Part shown: positions 9,070 to 17,778 of the stretch, in pieces
Layout of the letters: every line of letters starts with the position of its first letter
How positions within the stretch are numbered: position 1 is the stretch's first letter
NCBI RefSeq assembly: GCF_000988165.1
Contig: NW_020169353.1
Span: 1-27,075 of the forward strand
From: Vairimorpha ceranae
Lineage: Eukaryota; Microsporidia; Nosematidae
Direction: 5' to 3'
DNA: 27,075 bases
Made by a program: the position numbers and the translations under genes
Notes under the pieces: model-generated
Told to the model about the DNA's origin: nothing
The model's database searches: none
What the model saw: the letters and a program-made list of their open reading frames with translations, nothing else

Positions 9070-9393
9070 TTAAGTAAATGTCTTCTGGTTAAATAAATTT
9101 AAAGTTACAGCAGATAAAAATGCAGGAACACTACCACCTTTAATTAAGTATATTTGTATTTCGTTGTTAAATTGGCTAGCAAAAGAATTATTAACAAGTT
9201 CAAGATTTTCTTTATTAATATTAAAAATCAAAAGATCTTCACTATCAAAAGAATACAAAGAACTTAAAATTATTTTATCATCTTTAAGATCTATTTTATA
9301 GCCCAGAATGCCTGTTATATATTTTTTATATTTTATAAAATATTCTTTAAGATTTTCAAAATCTGTTGTGATTGAAGCTAAAGGCGATGTCAT
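9070..9393 (-). CDS. Small orphan protein, 107 aa
   Basis: An open frame with a convincing start: CCC six bases before the ATG. The predicted protein has an N-terminal helix-like part (residues 8-30), several beta-like stretches (KIDLKDDKIIL, DLLIFNI, EIQIYLI) and a C-terminal PAFLSAVTLNLFNQKTF. That order is loosely like the RWD-type C-terminal domain of kinetochore proteins Spc24 and Spc25, but the similarity is too weak to name it. It lacks a signal peptide and membrane segment. Its stop lies 11 bases from that of the converging Ctr-like gene, which fits the tight packing of the cluster and supports its being real. Confidence 0.6.
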   Translation of the reverse strand: MTSPLASITTDFENLKEYFIKYKKYITGILGYKIDLKDDKIILSSLYSFDSEDLLIFNINKENLELVNNSFASQFNNEIQIYLIKGGSVPAFLSAVTLNLFNQKTFT

Positions 9394-9399
9394 TAATTA

Positions 9400-9402
9400 G
9401 GG
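9400..9402 (-). promoter_or_regulatory. CCC start signal of the 107-aa gene
   Basis: The minus strand reads TATACCCTAATTAATG. Confidence 0.6.
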
Positions 9403-9518
9403 TATAAATTAATAACATTTAAGAACATAATATAAAATAATTATTAACAATATTCAAAATCAAACAACTAGAAGAAAAATATTTAAAAATTTAATAGGTA
9501 GACTATCTCATAAAAAAT

Positions 9519-9854
9519 TCAAGAATATTTATAAACAGAATATAAATTACATACAGGAACATGTTCCTTTTTACTGGCAGTTTTTGTCAGAGGAACAAAT
9601 TTTTTTAAATTGCTTTTTACTTCTGATAAACAAGCTTTAAATATTTTTTCTTTAATAATTCCACTGCAAAATGTTTTGTACTTAACTTTAGATTTTGTAT
9701 ACAGATAAAAAAATGTATATTTATAACAGAGTAATACATTTTCATCAGTGATATCTGATGATATAAAATTTTCTTTGTATTTTATAAAATTAGAATAAAC
9801 TTCAGATGGTGAAAAATAAGAATATAATTCTGCTAAGTTAGTAAATATTTTCAT
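9519..9854 (-). CDS. Small orphan protein, 111 aa
   Basis: An open frame whose start is supported by CCC six bases before ATG (ATTACCCTAAAATATG). The protein is rich in Tyr, Phe, Lys and Ser, with a helix-like N-terminal half (LAELYSYFSPSEVYSNFIKY) and a basic C-terminal region (KSNLKKFVPLTKTASKK). There are four Cys, but not in a zinc-finger spacing. I recognise no family. It runs in the same direction as the 107-aa gene, 125 bases apart, and diverges from the Rna14-like gene over 280 bases that hold a 36-bp tandem duplication. Confidence 0.6.
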   Translation of the reverse strand: MKIFTNLAELYSYFSPSEVYSNFIKYKENFISSDITDENVLLCYKYTFFYLYTKSKVKYKTFCSGIIKEKIFKACLSEVKSNLKKFVPLTKTASKKEHVPVCNLYSVYKYS

Positions 9855-9860
9855 ATTTTA

Positions 9861-9863
9861 GGG
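9861..9863 (-). promoter_or_regulatory. CCC start signal of the 111-aa gene
   Basis: The minus strand reads ATTACCCTAAAATATG. Confidence 0.6.
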
Positions 9864-9873
9864 TAATATTATA

Positions 9874-9945
9874 ACAAAATATGTATTTACATTTGAAAGA
9901 TACATGAAAACAAAATTTGAATTTACATTTGAACGATACTTGAAA
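9874..9945 (+). repeat. 36-bp tandem duplication in a divergent promoter region
   Basis: Two adjacent 36-base units (9874-9909 and 9910-9945) share ACAAAAT, ATTTACATTTGAA and GATAC.TGAAA with only a few differences. The pair lies between two genes transcribed in opposite directions, so it could carry duplicated regulatory sites or be a chance slippage product. Confidence 0.7.
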
Positions 9946-10125
9946 ATAAAATAAATAATTTATAAGATTGTCATACAAACATTATAGTTTATTAAGATTT
10001 TACAGAATAATCAATGCTAACAACAATATTAGTATGAATTTTAAAAAACAAATTATAAATTTAAGAATTCTGCTTAAGTTGAAAAAGTGGCAAGCATTTT
10101 CTTCTACTAAAAATTTATATTTTAT

Positions 10126-10129
10126 CCCC
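10126..10129 (+). promoter_or_regulatory. CCC-like start signal of the Rna14-like gene
   Basis: TTTATCCCCTAATT precedes the ATG at 10135. Confidence 0.65.
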
Positions 10130-10134
10130 TAATT

Positions 10135-11436
10135 ATGTTTATAAATAAATATACTGTCCACGATATCACCTTAGATGATACTTCTATTCTTCAAGTCTAC
10201 GATATTTCTGTTATACAGACACATTTGAAATCTTCTTTAGATCTTACACTTTTAGAAAAGATTCTCATTAATATTGGATACAGTATAAATAGTGCACCAT
10301 TATTTAAACAATATCTTAGTATTTTAGTAAAATTGCCAGATGAAAATACTAAAATAGAAAAAATAAGAAATACTTTCTTTTTTATTATTCAGATTCCTAT
10401 GCACGGTCTTCATGAGCTATATAATGATTATGAGGAATTTGAGATGGACACCAATAAAATTCAGGGAAAGAAGATTCTACAAGAATCTTTTCATATTTAT
10501 CAGAATACACTTTCGGTGTACAATCAGGTTAAAAAAGGTAAAGATATTTTATATGAGATGGAAAATCCCCTTAAACTTAACGAAGAAGAACTTTTTAAAA
10601 GAATTAATTTTTTGTATAAAGAGGCATTATATTTTAATCCTAAAGACGAGGAGGTGTATTTTCTGTATAGTGAATATTTAATAAAAAATAAAAGGCTTGA
10701 TGATGCACGCAAAGTTGTGGAACTAGGTATAAAGAATGTTGCTGGCATTTTTCTAAAAATTTATTATTACAGCAGGGGATTACAAGAAAATCTAGAATTA
10801 TTTAGTATTAGTGATTTATCATCAACAAAATTTATTGATGAATCAATACCACAGTATTCATATGTTCTTGTTATGAATTATTTGACACTTATTCTTAAGA
10901 AAGAAGGCCTTTATAAATTTCGGAAAGAATTTATAAATTACAAAATTAAAGGACTCCTTAATGACATTATTTATAAAAATATAGCAGATTATGAATTTAT
11001 CTATTCTAAAGATAAAGATATAGTTACTAAAATTTATACTTGCGGTATAGAAGATACAGATAGTCAATATTTAAAAAATGAATTAATTAATTTTTTATTA
11101 AGAATTAATGATTATAATAATGCGCAGATGTTTTCAAAGAAGTATAATATTGGTCACAGTAAGTTATTAGAATATGAATATAAATATGGCACTGACTATT
11201 ACAATATGTTAGATCATAAAAATAATTATTTGGTTGATACCATTTTACAACCTGTTGAATGTATTACACCATATGAGATAACAAAAATAAATATGTCATA
11301 TAGAATGAATATTGAAATCAGAAAAGATGTACAAGAGTTTATTAATAGCATAAATTACATTAAAAGAGGGGACAATTTATTAATTAATTGTAATATTGAT
11401 AAATTTATTGATATTTTTACTAGAATTAATTTATAA
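10135..11436 (+). CDS. RNA14: CstF-77/Rna14-like mRNA 3'-end processing factor
   Basis: 433 aa, against roughly 680-720 in yeast and animals. CstF-77/Rna14 scaffolds the complex that cleaves and polyadenylates pre-mRNA in the nucleus. The best evidence is IPMHGLHELYNDYEEFE (residues 87-103), which follows the HAT-repeat signature of CstF-77 (IPMHNIEQLWRDYNKYE), followed by a helix pair with Gln and Tyr at matching places. Further helix-turn-helix repeats of HAT/TPR type occur at about 155-200 (ALYFNPKDEEVYFLYSEYL, then DDARKVVELGI). The C-terminal 150 residues are Asn- and Lys-rich and no longer show clear repeats. The known C-terminal monkeytail region is not recognisable, so the protein looks reduced. 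A general HAT-repeat protein such as a Clf1/Syf1 relative is the main alternative. Confidence 0.75.
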   Translation: MFINKYTVHDITLDDTSILQVYDISVIQTHLKSSLDLTLLEKILINIGYSINSAPLFKQYLSILVKLPDENTKIEKIRNTFFFIIQIPMHGLHELYNDYEEFEMDTNKIQGKKILQESFHIYQNTLSVYNQVKKGKDILYEMENPLKLNEEELFKRINFLYKEALYFNPKDEEVYFLYSEYLIKNKRLDDARKVVELGIKNVAGIFLKIYYYSRGLQENLELFSISDLSSTKFIDESIPQYSYVLVMNYLTLILKKEGLYKFRKEFINYKIKGLLNDIIYKNIADYEFIYSKDKDIVTKIYTCGIEDTDSQYLKNELINFLLRINDYNNAQMFSKKYNIGHSKLLEYEYKYGTDYYNMLDHKNNYLVDTILQPVECITPYEITKINMSYRMNIEIRKDVQEFINSINYIKRGDNLLINCNIDKFIDIFTRINL

Positions 11437-11844
11437 ATATATCTATTTATAATAATATTAAAATAAAATCATCTTGATTTTATTTTATATTAAACTATAT
11501 AAATGTAAAAATATTTTACTTTTATATGGTAGAACTTTCTAATAAATGTATAAATATTTTTATATCGATGTAATCAAAACTTGTAAAACAATAAAACATC
11601 GCTATTTAGAATCTTATTGCTAAAAATAATAAATGCATATATAAATATCTAAATTTCATTAATTTATATTTACAAAAAAATTGTTATACATTTTTTATAT
11701 ATTCTATCCTTTTTCTTTTCTTATATTGATAATTAATATGTATTTATTTTTCTTTATAAATTCACTTATAGTCTTATTTTGTATTTTTATTAACAATTTG
11801 GTAATCAATTTATGTTTAAATATTTTAATTTTTTATTTATTTTC
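11437..11844. other. AT-rich spacer before the SNARE gene
   Basis: About 400 bases of A/T runs. Open frames here encode only Phe/Ile/Leu-rich strings typical of AT-rich spacer, and I do not call them. Confidence 0.6.
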
Positions 11845-12486
11845 ATGGGTGATCTGTACGACATTTCAAAAGCACAAAAAAAGAAAGTTGTACAAGAAGA
11901 AGATCAAGATAATAGTATATTAAAAGAAGCAAAACGTATTGAAGAAGAAAATTATGAACAGGCAAAGGATATTAGAATGCAGTTAGGACAGGCAGCAATT
12001 GAACAAAAACAAGCCTCAGATGAATTTAGAAGACAGGGGGAAGTTCTTGACAATGCAAAAAAGAGTGCTATAAATGTACATAAAGAAGCAAAAAAAGGCG
12101 AAGAATTGGCTGAAGATATAGAAAGGGAAGGTTCTATTTTTAGTTGCCGGTTTGCGTGTTTTGATAGGTTTTGTAGGTGGTTAAAAGGAGACAGTGGTAG
12201 TCAGGAAGTAGAAGAAATTGAATCTAAAAAATATGACTATGAAGAGGCACCTCCTGTTCAAGAAGAAGAATTTCATCCTGGTGAAGAATTTGTACCTGGA
12301 CAGAATAATACAGATAAAGAATTGGTGGGAATATTGAATACAGTTAAAGGAATAAAACAAGAAGCAGAATTACAGAGTAGAGAAGCCGCTAAACAGAAAT
12401 CTACTATTAAAGATATTAATAGGGTTACAGAGCAAAGTGAAAAAGTTATTAAAAAGACCGATGAGCACTTAAAAGAAATAGATTAA
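11845..12486 (+). CDS. SNAP-25/Sec9-like Qbc-SNARE
   Basis: 213 aa from Met at 11845 (MGDLYDISK). An in-frame ATG at 11812 would add FKYFNFLFIF, which is unlikely for this family. SNAP-25-type proteins supply two of the four helices of the fusion complex at the plasma membrane. The first heptad coiled coil spans about residues 25-92 with a central-layer Gln in RRQGEVLD (Q64; compare EQGEQLD of SNAP-25). The linker has SCRFACFDRFC (100-110), three Cys in a likely palmitoylated membrane-attachment patch, then an acidic Pro-containing stretch. The second coiled coil spans about 158-212 with Q184 in AAKQKSTIKDI, aligned with the second SNAP-25 zero layer. No C run is seen before the start. Thioredoxin reductase follows 41 bases downstream. 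Confidence 0.8.
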   Translation: MGDLYDISKAQKKKVVQEEDQDNSILKEAKRIEEENYEQAKDIRMQLGQAAIEQKQASDEFRRQGEVLDNAKKSAINVHKEAKKGEELAEDIEREGSIFSCRFACFDRFCRWLKGDSGSQEVEEIESKKYDYEEAPPVQEEEFHPGEEFVPGQNNTDKELVGILNTVKGIKQEAELQSREAAKQKSTIKDINRVTEQSEKVIKKTDEHLKEID

Positions 12487-12519
12487 ATTTATTAATTTTT
12501 TATTTTTAGTTTAAATTTA

Positions 12520-12522
12520 CCC
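12520..12522 (+). promoter_or_regulatory. CCC start signal of thioredoxin reductase
   Basis: AAATTTACCCTTTAA precedes the ATG at 12528, in the 41-base gap after the SNARE gene, so this gene probably has its own start signal. Confidence 0.65.
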
Positions 12523-12527
12523 TTTAA

Positions 12528-13454
12528 ATGATTGAAGAAATTATAATTATAGGAAGTGGTCCTGCAGCCTATTCTGCTGCCATTTACACAAAAAAATTTA
12601 ATCCTATAATTTTAAGAGGCGGGATGGTAGGAAGTATAGGACCAGGAGGACAGTTAACTACTACTACTTTTGTAGATAATTATCCTGGATTTCCTACAGG
12701 AGTACAAGGTCCTGAATTAATGGATATTATGTATGAACAAGCTAAAACTTTTAACTTACGACAAATTGACAGAACAGTTATAAATATCCAAAAAAATAAT
12801 AATATTTTTTATGTGTACACTAAACGTGACATTTATAAAGCAAAATGTCTTATTATAGCCACTGGTGCATCAGCGAAGAGATTGTACGTAGAAGGAACTA
12901 ATGACAATGAATTATGGCAAAAGGGAATTAGTGCATGTGCTGTCTGTGATGGATATTTTTACAAAGATAAAATAGCATGTGTAATAGGAGGAGGAGACTC
13001 TGCTATGGAAGAAGTCTTATTTTTATCTAAAATATGTTCTAAAGTTTATTTAATTCATCGAAGAAATGAATTTAGAAGCAGGAAGGATAAATTAGAAGAA
13101 GTAAAGAAGACAAAAAATATAGTTATAGTTACACCATATAATCTAAAATCTGCCCATGGAATTGATAAATTAGAATATATTATCCTTGAAAATGGGGCAG
13201 AAACTAAAAAATTAGAAGTAGATGGATTGTTCTTTGGTATCGGTCATACACCTAATACTCAATTTTTAGAAGAAAATTTTTTACATGTTTTAGACAAAGA
13301 TAAGTTTATTAAAGTAAACGAGGATTGTACGACTGCGGAAAAAGGACTATTTGCTTGTGGTGATGTGTTTGATAAAGTTTATCGGCAAGCAGTGACCGCA
13401 GCTTCTAGTGGATGTATTGCGGGATTAAATGCCGCCAAATTTTTAAAAGATTAA
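12528..13454 (+). CDS. TRR1: Thioredoxin reductase, low-Mr (fungal/bacterial type)
   Basis: 308 aa, the normal size of the low-molecular-weight class. The enzyme uses NADPH and FAD to reduce thioredoxin in the cytosol, supporting peroxide detoxification and ribonucleotide reduction. All landmarks are present: FAD-binding GSGPAA (residues 9-14), the GPGGQL/NYPGFP region (38-56), ATGASAKR (111-118), redox-active CAVCDG (137-142; Cys137 and Cys140), NADP-binding GGGDSA (154-159) with HRR..FR (177-183) for the 2'-phosphate, GIGHTPNT (237-244), and the C-terminal FAD motif CGDV (277-280) followed by RQAVTAASSG. Nothing catalytic is missing. It differs from the large selenocysteine enzyme of animals, which makes it distinct from a metazoan host's enzyme. 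Confidence 0.97.
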   Translation: MIEEIIIIGSGPAAYSAAIYTKKFNPIILRGGMVGSIGPGGQLTTTTFVDNYPGFPTGVQGPELMDIMYEQAKTFNLRQIDRTVINIQKNNNIFYVYTKRDIYKAKCLIIATGASAKRLYVEGTNDNELWQKGISACAVCDGYFYKDKIACVIGGGDSAMEEVLFLSKICSKVYLIHRRNEFRSRKDKLEEVKKTKNIVIVTPYNLKSAHGIDKLEYIILENGAETKKLEVDGLFFGIGHTPNTQFLEENFLHVLDKDKFIKVNEDCTTAEKGLFACGDVFDKVYRQAVTAASSGCIAGLNAAKFLKD

Positions 13455-13899
13455 AATAAATTTTTTATTGATATTTTTTGTATTTTAATAGTTTGGTTTT
13501 TTACAAATAAGCAAATTTTAACAATGTTATTTATTTATATTGGTTTTAAAAAATATGCATGATTTTTAGTTATTAAACTAATGGTGTAAAAAATTATTAT
13601 TTTTATGCGCATGGATTAAAAAAATATGAAAAAATAATCCAGTTTTATTTATGAACAAAATTGATCTAAATGTTTAGTATAGCGTAATATACAAAAAGTT
13701 TTAGATACATTAGTTACTTATTCATAGAATATATTAAATATTAAATTAAAATTTAAACCAATAACAATTTTGATTTATTTGACATTTTTTTGTTTTTATA
13801 TTTAAATAAATATTTAAGCTGTAAACATATTTAACACTACCGTTAAAAAATTGTCAAATACGTCATAAACAATAAAATACATTAAAATCTATTTATTAA
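13455..13899. other. AT-rich spacer
   Basis: About 445 bases of AT-rich sequence between thioredoxin reductase and the convergent homeodomain gene. No gene or repeat is seen. Confidence 0.6.
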
Positions 13900-14238
13900 T
13901 CAAATATTATAAAGCTCCAAGGCTTTAAAATACAATTCTAATATTAACTTAGAATCAACTTCAATACTTCTAGATCTATTATTTTTGTTACATCTTATTG
14001 TTTGTCTTTCATTCTGAAACCAAACATTAATCGATTTAAGACTTAAATTTAACAGTGTCCCAATATCTTTTTTTGTATCTGTTGATGGATATTTTATTTT
14101 ATTAAACACACCTCTTAGTACATAATTTTGTACATTAGTCTTTTTATTTCTATTTGGTAACGTTTTTCCTTCTTTTTTCAGTTTTATCAAACCAAATAAT
14201 GCATCACTAAATAATTCTACGCTTAATACAACACTCAT
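13900..14238 (-). CDS. Homeodomain transcription factor, 112 aa
   Basis: A small nuclear DNA-binding protein with a homeodomain at about residues 26-85. Using standard homeodomain numbering without any gap, L16 (residue 41), F20 (45), Y25-P26 (50-51), L40, I45, W48-F49-Q50-N51 (73-76) and R53 (78) are all in place. Gln50 predicts TAATTG/TAATTA-like recognition by analogy with Gln50 homeodomains. Position 17 is Arg and position 52 is Glu, the reverse of the usual E17/R52 salt bridge. Upstream of the domain are an N-terminal hydrophobic helix-like stretch (VVLSVELFSDALFGLIKL) and a basic patch. Microsporidia are known to keep about a dozen homeobox genes. The start has GGGG one base upstream (TATAGGGGAATG). 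Confidence 0.88.
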   Translation of the reverse strand: MSVVLSVELFSDALFGLIKLKKEGKTLPNRNKKTNVQNYVLRGVFNKIKYPSTDTKKDIGTLLNLSLKSINVWFQNERQTIRCNKNNRSRSIEVDSKLILELYFKALELYNI

Positions 14239-14239
14239 T

Positions 14240-14243
14240 CCCC
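14240..14243 (-). promoter_or_regulatory. GGG-like start signal of the homeodomain gene
   Basis: On the minus strand TTATAGGGGA is followed by ATG. This is the G version of the start-proximal run, whereas the other genes here have C. Confidence 0.5.
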
Positions 14244-14811
14244 TATAAAAGGTGTAAAATAAATCTATATAAAAAAAATATAAAGGAGAAATTAACTTTT
14301 AAAATAAAACTTACTGATATTATTTATGCACAAAATGATTATTTTAATAAATGAAATCTATAAATGCTTTTATTTTTAGATATTTTTATTTTCATTTTTA
14401 TTTAAAAATTTGTAAAAAACAAACAAATTTTTAGATGACAATAATAAATTAAAAAACTTTTAATTTATACTTGTATTTTATATAATATTAATCAAATTTA
14501 TAAGTATAAAATTTGCTTTTGAGGTATTTTTATACTGGTGTAATTTTACTATAAACGTATTAAAATAATAATTAAATAATTTTAAAGAAATAAAAGTGTT
14601 TTATTATTTATTTTAAATATTCTTTGTTTATGCAATTAAATAAAATTTTTTATTAAATAATGCATAAGAAATAGCTAATTAAATGAAAATGTTTATTTTT
14701 ACAAATTGCATATAAAGGTATAACATTTTATTTAAATTTAAGATAACATTGGTTATTTGAATAAGATGTTATAATTATGCATCTCATTAAAGCTATTTGT
14801 AATATTTTACT
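14244..14811. other. AT-rich spacer
   Basis: Nearly pure A/T runs; no gene, RNA or repeat is seen. Confidence 0.6.
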
Positions 14812-14940
14812 ATGATTTGGTTTTTATATTTAAAATGTCATAAAGTTATTTTAGATTTAAAAATAAAAATTGGAGATAGATGTTTACAAATTTACAGTGT
14901 TATGAAAGATAAAGGAAATATTATAAGATTTTTATTTTAA
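14812..14940 (+). pseudogene. Short ORF, probable gene fragment (42 aa)
   Basis: An ATG-initiated frame of 42 codons with mixed, protein-like content: VILDLKIKIGDRCLQIYSVM and onward. There is no start signal before it and no recognised family. It may be the front of the decayed gene whose remains follow at 15133-15365. Confidence 0.25.
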
Positions 14941-15132
14941 AATAAGATAGTAATTTATAACAAATATAAGAGTGTTATAATACTTTTTAAATGTATAATA
15001 TTGTACATTAAATATTTTTGTTTAAAATATTTATTTTTTACCGCCCTAACGAAAAATATAAAATTTATTAGACCATAATAAATATGAAATTTATTTAATC
15101 ATAAAGAGCTAGTATAATAAATAATCATAAAT

Positions 15133-15365
15133 ATGTTTTAATATCAATGAAGAGGTCAAGTTTATTGATATTTTAAATAAATGTGATATAGAAATATTTG
15201 CATTAAAAAATAAAATAATTCGCATTTGTTTACCAGAACTATTTGTAGAGGAAATGACATTTAAGATAAGATTATTTTGCACATTTTAAAAAATTTAGTA
15301 GAATTTTATAATTATTTAAAAAATGGCAAAAAGTACGCACAAAAATATAATTTTATATTCTAGTG
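15133..15365 (+). pseudogene. Frameshifted coding relic, family unknown
   Basis: About 50 sense codons with balanced charged and hydrophobic residues (NEEVKFIDILNKCDIEIFAL, then IIRICLPELFVEEMTFKIRL) end in a stop near 15289. A second protein-like stretch continues at once in another frame (KNLVEFYNYLKNGKKYAQKY) to 15365. The residue mix differs from the Phe/Ile/Asn/Lys strings of pure AT spacer. I infer a dead gene with at least one frameshift. Confidence 0.35.
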
Positions 15366-16109
15366 ATCAAATTTAGCTCATAAATTATTAACCATGTTAT
15401 GAAACATTAAAGAAAAAATAATTTAATTGATTAAAAAATTTAAAAAGTCATATAAAATTACAAAAGTTTATTAATTAGATTTTATATTGCAATGGTTACT
15501 TATGTTATTAGTACTAATAATTATTTTTGGTTAATTATCAATTTATAAAGTCGTAAATTATTAACTATATGATTTTATAAAAAAAATTTTTAATTTTTAA
15601 CAGATGCTAATTTACAAATTGAGTTTAAGTAATATTAGAATGAATCTATTAAGTCGGGTTTATTTTACTATTCATATGACCGATACGTTACATAAAGTTT
15701 TAATGATATTTAAAAATTAATGTTTGTAACTTACGTCTCGTTTTTTTTACAATATAAAGTTTCTTAAAAAATTAAGAATTTTTGTATTGCATTGTTAAAT
15801 CAATAACAACTTGTAGTTTGACTTGGAGTATTTGGCTCATTAAGCTATATAACAAATTTACACTTTCGTATTTAGAGAATAATATCCTAACGATTTTTCA
15901 TTTGAAAAAAAAAATTTTATTAAAATAGTTATAAGACTAATATTGTGGTGATAGATGGGAAATCAAAGGAGAAATTTATAGTTAAAATAGGTTTAATGTT
16001 TTTTGGCAGCTTTTTTAAAGGAAAGTTACGAAAATACAAACTGTTAGCCAATGAGTTAAAATACAAATAAGCTTATATATTTTAATATGAGATAGCACAA
16101 CGAGAAAAT

Positions 16110-16283
16110 ATCATTTAAATATAGAAAGAAGCTAAAAATATTAGATCAAAATGAAGTGTACATCTAATCAGTGACTCTTAAGAAAAATTTTGAGAACATT
16201 TTTCTGGAATACAGAAGAAAAAAAAGAATTGAGTATGCTGGAGAGGATAGAAACAAGATTAGCATACAAAATAGGTTTATATG
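16110..16283 (+). pseudogene. Coding relic with in-frame stop, family unknown
   Basis: A frame reading YRKKLKILDQNEVYI, a TAA, then SVTLKKNFENIFLEYRRKKR and IEYAGEDRNKISIQNRF before TGA. It is charged and helix-like, and unlike random AT spacer. It may belong to the same dead gene as the relic at 15133-15365. No start or domain could be found. Confidence 0.3.
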
Positions 16284-16788
16284 AAAATTAAATCATGTCT
16301 GTTAAGAGGCAAAGAAGTTCAATTTTCTAATAATAAAAGTTCTTTACTAAAATAAAGTTATAAATCTTAACACAATAGCAAATAGTAAAAAATCAAGTTA
16401 TTTTTATTTTAATACTTTAAGCTCAAATACTTATAAAATAGATTGGTTAACAAGGGATTTTTACATATTTTATTTAAAAATAAATATAAAAAAATAGTAT
16501 ATTATTGAATTAAAAAATTTTTCTTTCTTATGATATTACATGCCTTAAAAATTATCTGATTTATTTTTTGTAAAATAATATCTATTTTTTGCATTTTTGA
16601 TTGTCTAAAAAAAATTAAAACAATTGATATGTGGTGAATAATACATTAAATTAATTTGATAGAAAGGAAGATGTAAAAAAATATTAATGTTTTTTTACTA
16701 ACCATGACGATCCAAAATTTAATATATCAAAACGTTCAATAAATCAAATTTAATAAATTTGCCTTGATTTTTAAAATAAATATATTTA

Positions 16789-16872
16789 ATTAAAAATAAT
16801 AATTTTTTGTATGTACATTAAAAATAATAATTTTTTGTATGTACATTAAAAATAATAATTTTTTGTATGTAC
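16789..16872 (+). repeat. 28-bp unit, three perfect tandem copies
   Basis: Units at 16789-16816, 16817-16844 and 16845-16872 are identical (each begins ATTAAAAATAATAA and ends TTGTATGTAC). A partial fourth unit follows. Perfect identity suggests recent expansion, or array collapse or growth in assembly. Confidence 0.95.
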
Positions 16873-17096
16873 ATTAAAAATTAATAAATTTTAATAGTCT
16901 TATAATACACAAGAAGTGTTAGGTGAAAGATAATATAATAAAAATTATTTATTTATTGATTATTTTACTTGAAATAAAGTATAACGTTAGATAGTTTTTA
17001 AACAACACACAACCTTTTTAGATTTTATATTATACATCATGAATTTATTAATTTAGTTTTAAACTAATTTTCTTACTTTTTTGTTTCTTTCTTATT

Positions 17097-17570
17097 GCTT
17101 ATAACCTCATATTCTTATAAAACTCTTTTTTACTCAATCTCAACCTACGCACATTATCAGCGCCAGCCTGCATAACCACAAGGACCTTTTGTTTAATAGG
17201 AAGATGTTTCAATCTCAGTAGAAACATCACAGGGTCCGATAACTGGTAGTACGCTATAGGACCAGCGACCACCAGATCTTATGGTCGGTTGAGACGGTAT
17301 GGATCTAGTGATCGTGATAAACTCTCACCATCCTATGAAAAACTAGTGTTTCACTGGTTTTCTACACCCTTCCCAGATGGTTCCCTCAGATGAATTTTCT
17401 TACTAAAGTTCTACTAATAGAACCTACAAATGCTTCCACAGCTGCAGCGATTGTCGCACTGACTCAAAGATTTTTCTCTTCTACATCTTTTAGCATATTA
17501 CAACCTTAAGTCGACGGCTACAAGAAAGCTTACGATACGACTTTACAGACAAAAATTTTATGACAATTTT
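17097..17570 (-). repeat. Dispersed repeat, copy B (inverted relative to copy A)
   Basis: The reverse complement aligns with 5139-5625. Matched landmarks on this strand include CAATCTCAACCTACGCACATT (A: GTGTTGAGATTG), the GACTTTACAGACAAA end (A: TTTGTCGGTAAAGTC), and CAAATGCTTCCACAGCTG. It is GC-richer than its surroundings. It contains several stops in every frame that is open in copy A, so any coding capacity is lost. No terminal repeats or target duplications could be recognised. Confidence 0.7.
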
Positions 17571-17655
17571 ATGTCAAACCAAGTTAATTCAAGATTGATT
17601 TTTTGCTTTGATTTTATTTTAAACATCAAAACAAGATTTAACCACCGCACTAACA

Positions 17656-17778
17656 ATGCTTCTAAGTAAAAGACTGTTTTTTATTGTTGCATGCAACATA
17701 GTTTATTTATTAATTTTCTTCGCTTATATTATAAATAAAAAAGCATCTAATATTTTTTCTTCATTTAGTTTAAAATAG
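17656..17778 (+). CDS. Short signal-anchor ORF, 40 aa, doubtful
   Basis: An ATG frame: basic start (LLSKR), hydrophobic segment at about residues 7-26 (LFFIVACNIVYLLIFFAYII), a short Lys/Ser-rich tail, then TAG. There is no start-proximal C run. Its N-terminal design matches other short ORFs in the window and the front of the 425-aa protein. It is probably a gene fragment or a tiny membrane peptide. Confidence 0.25.
   Translation: MLLSKRLFFIVACNIVYLLIFFAYIINKKASNIFSSFSLK

Noticed and set aside
11681..11923. Hydrophobic plus-strand frame before the SNARE gene
   Set aside because: A Phe/Ile/Leu string typical of AT-rich spacer that overlaps the SNARE gene in another frame.
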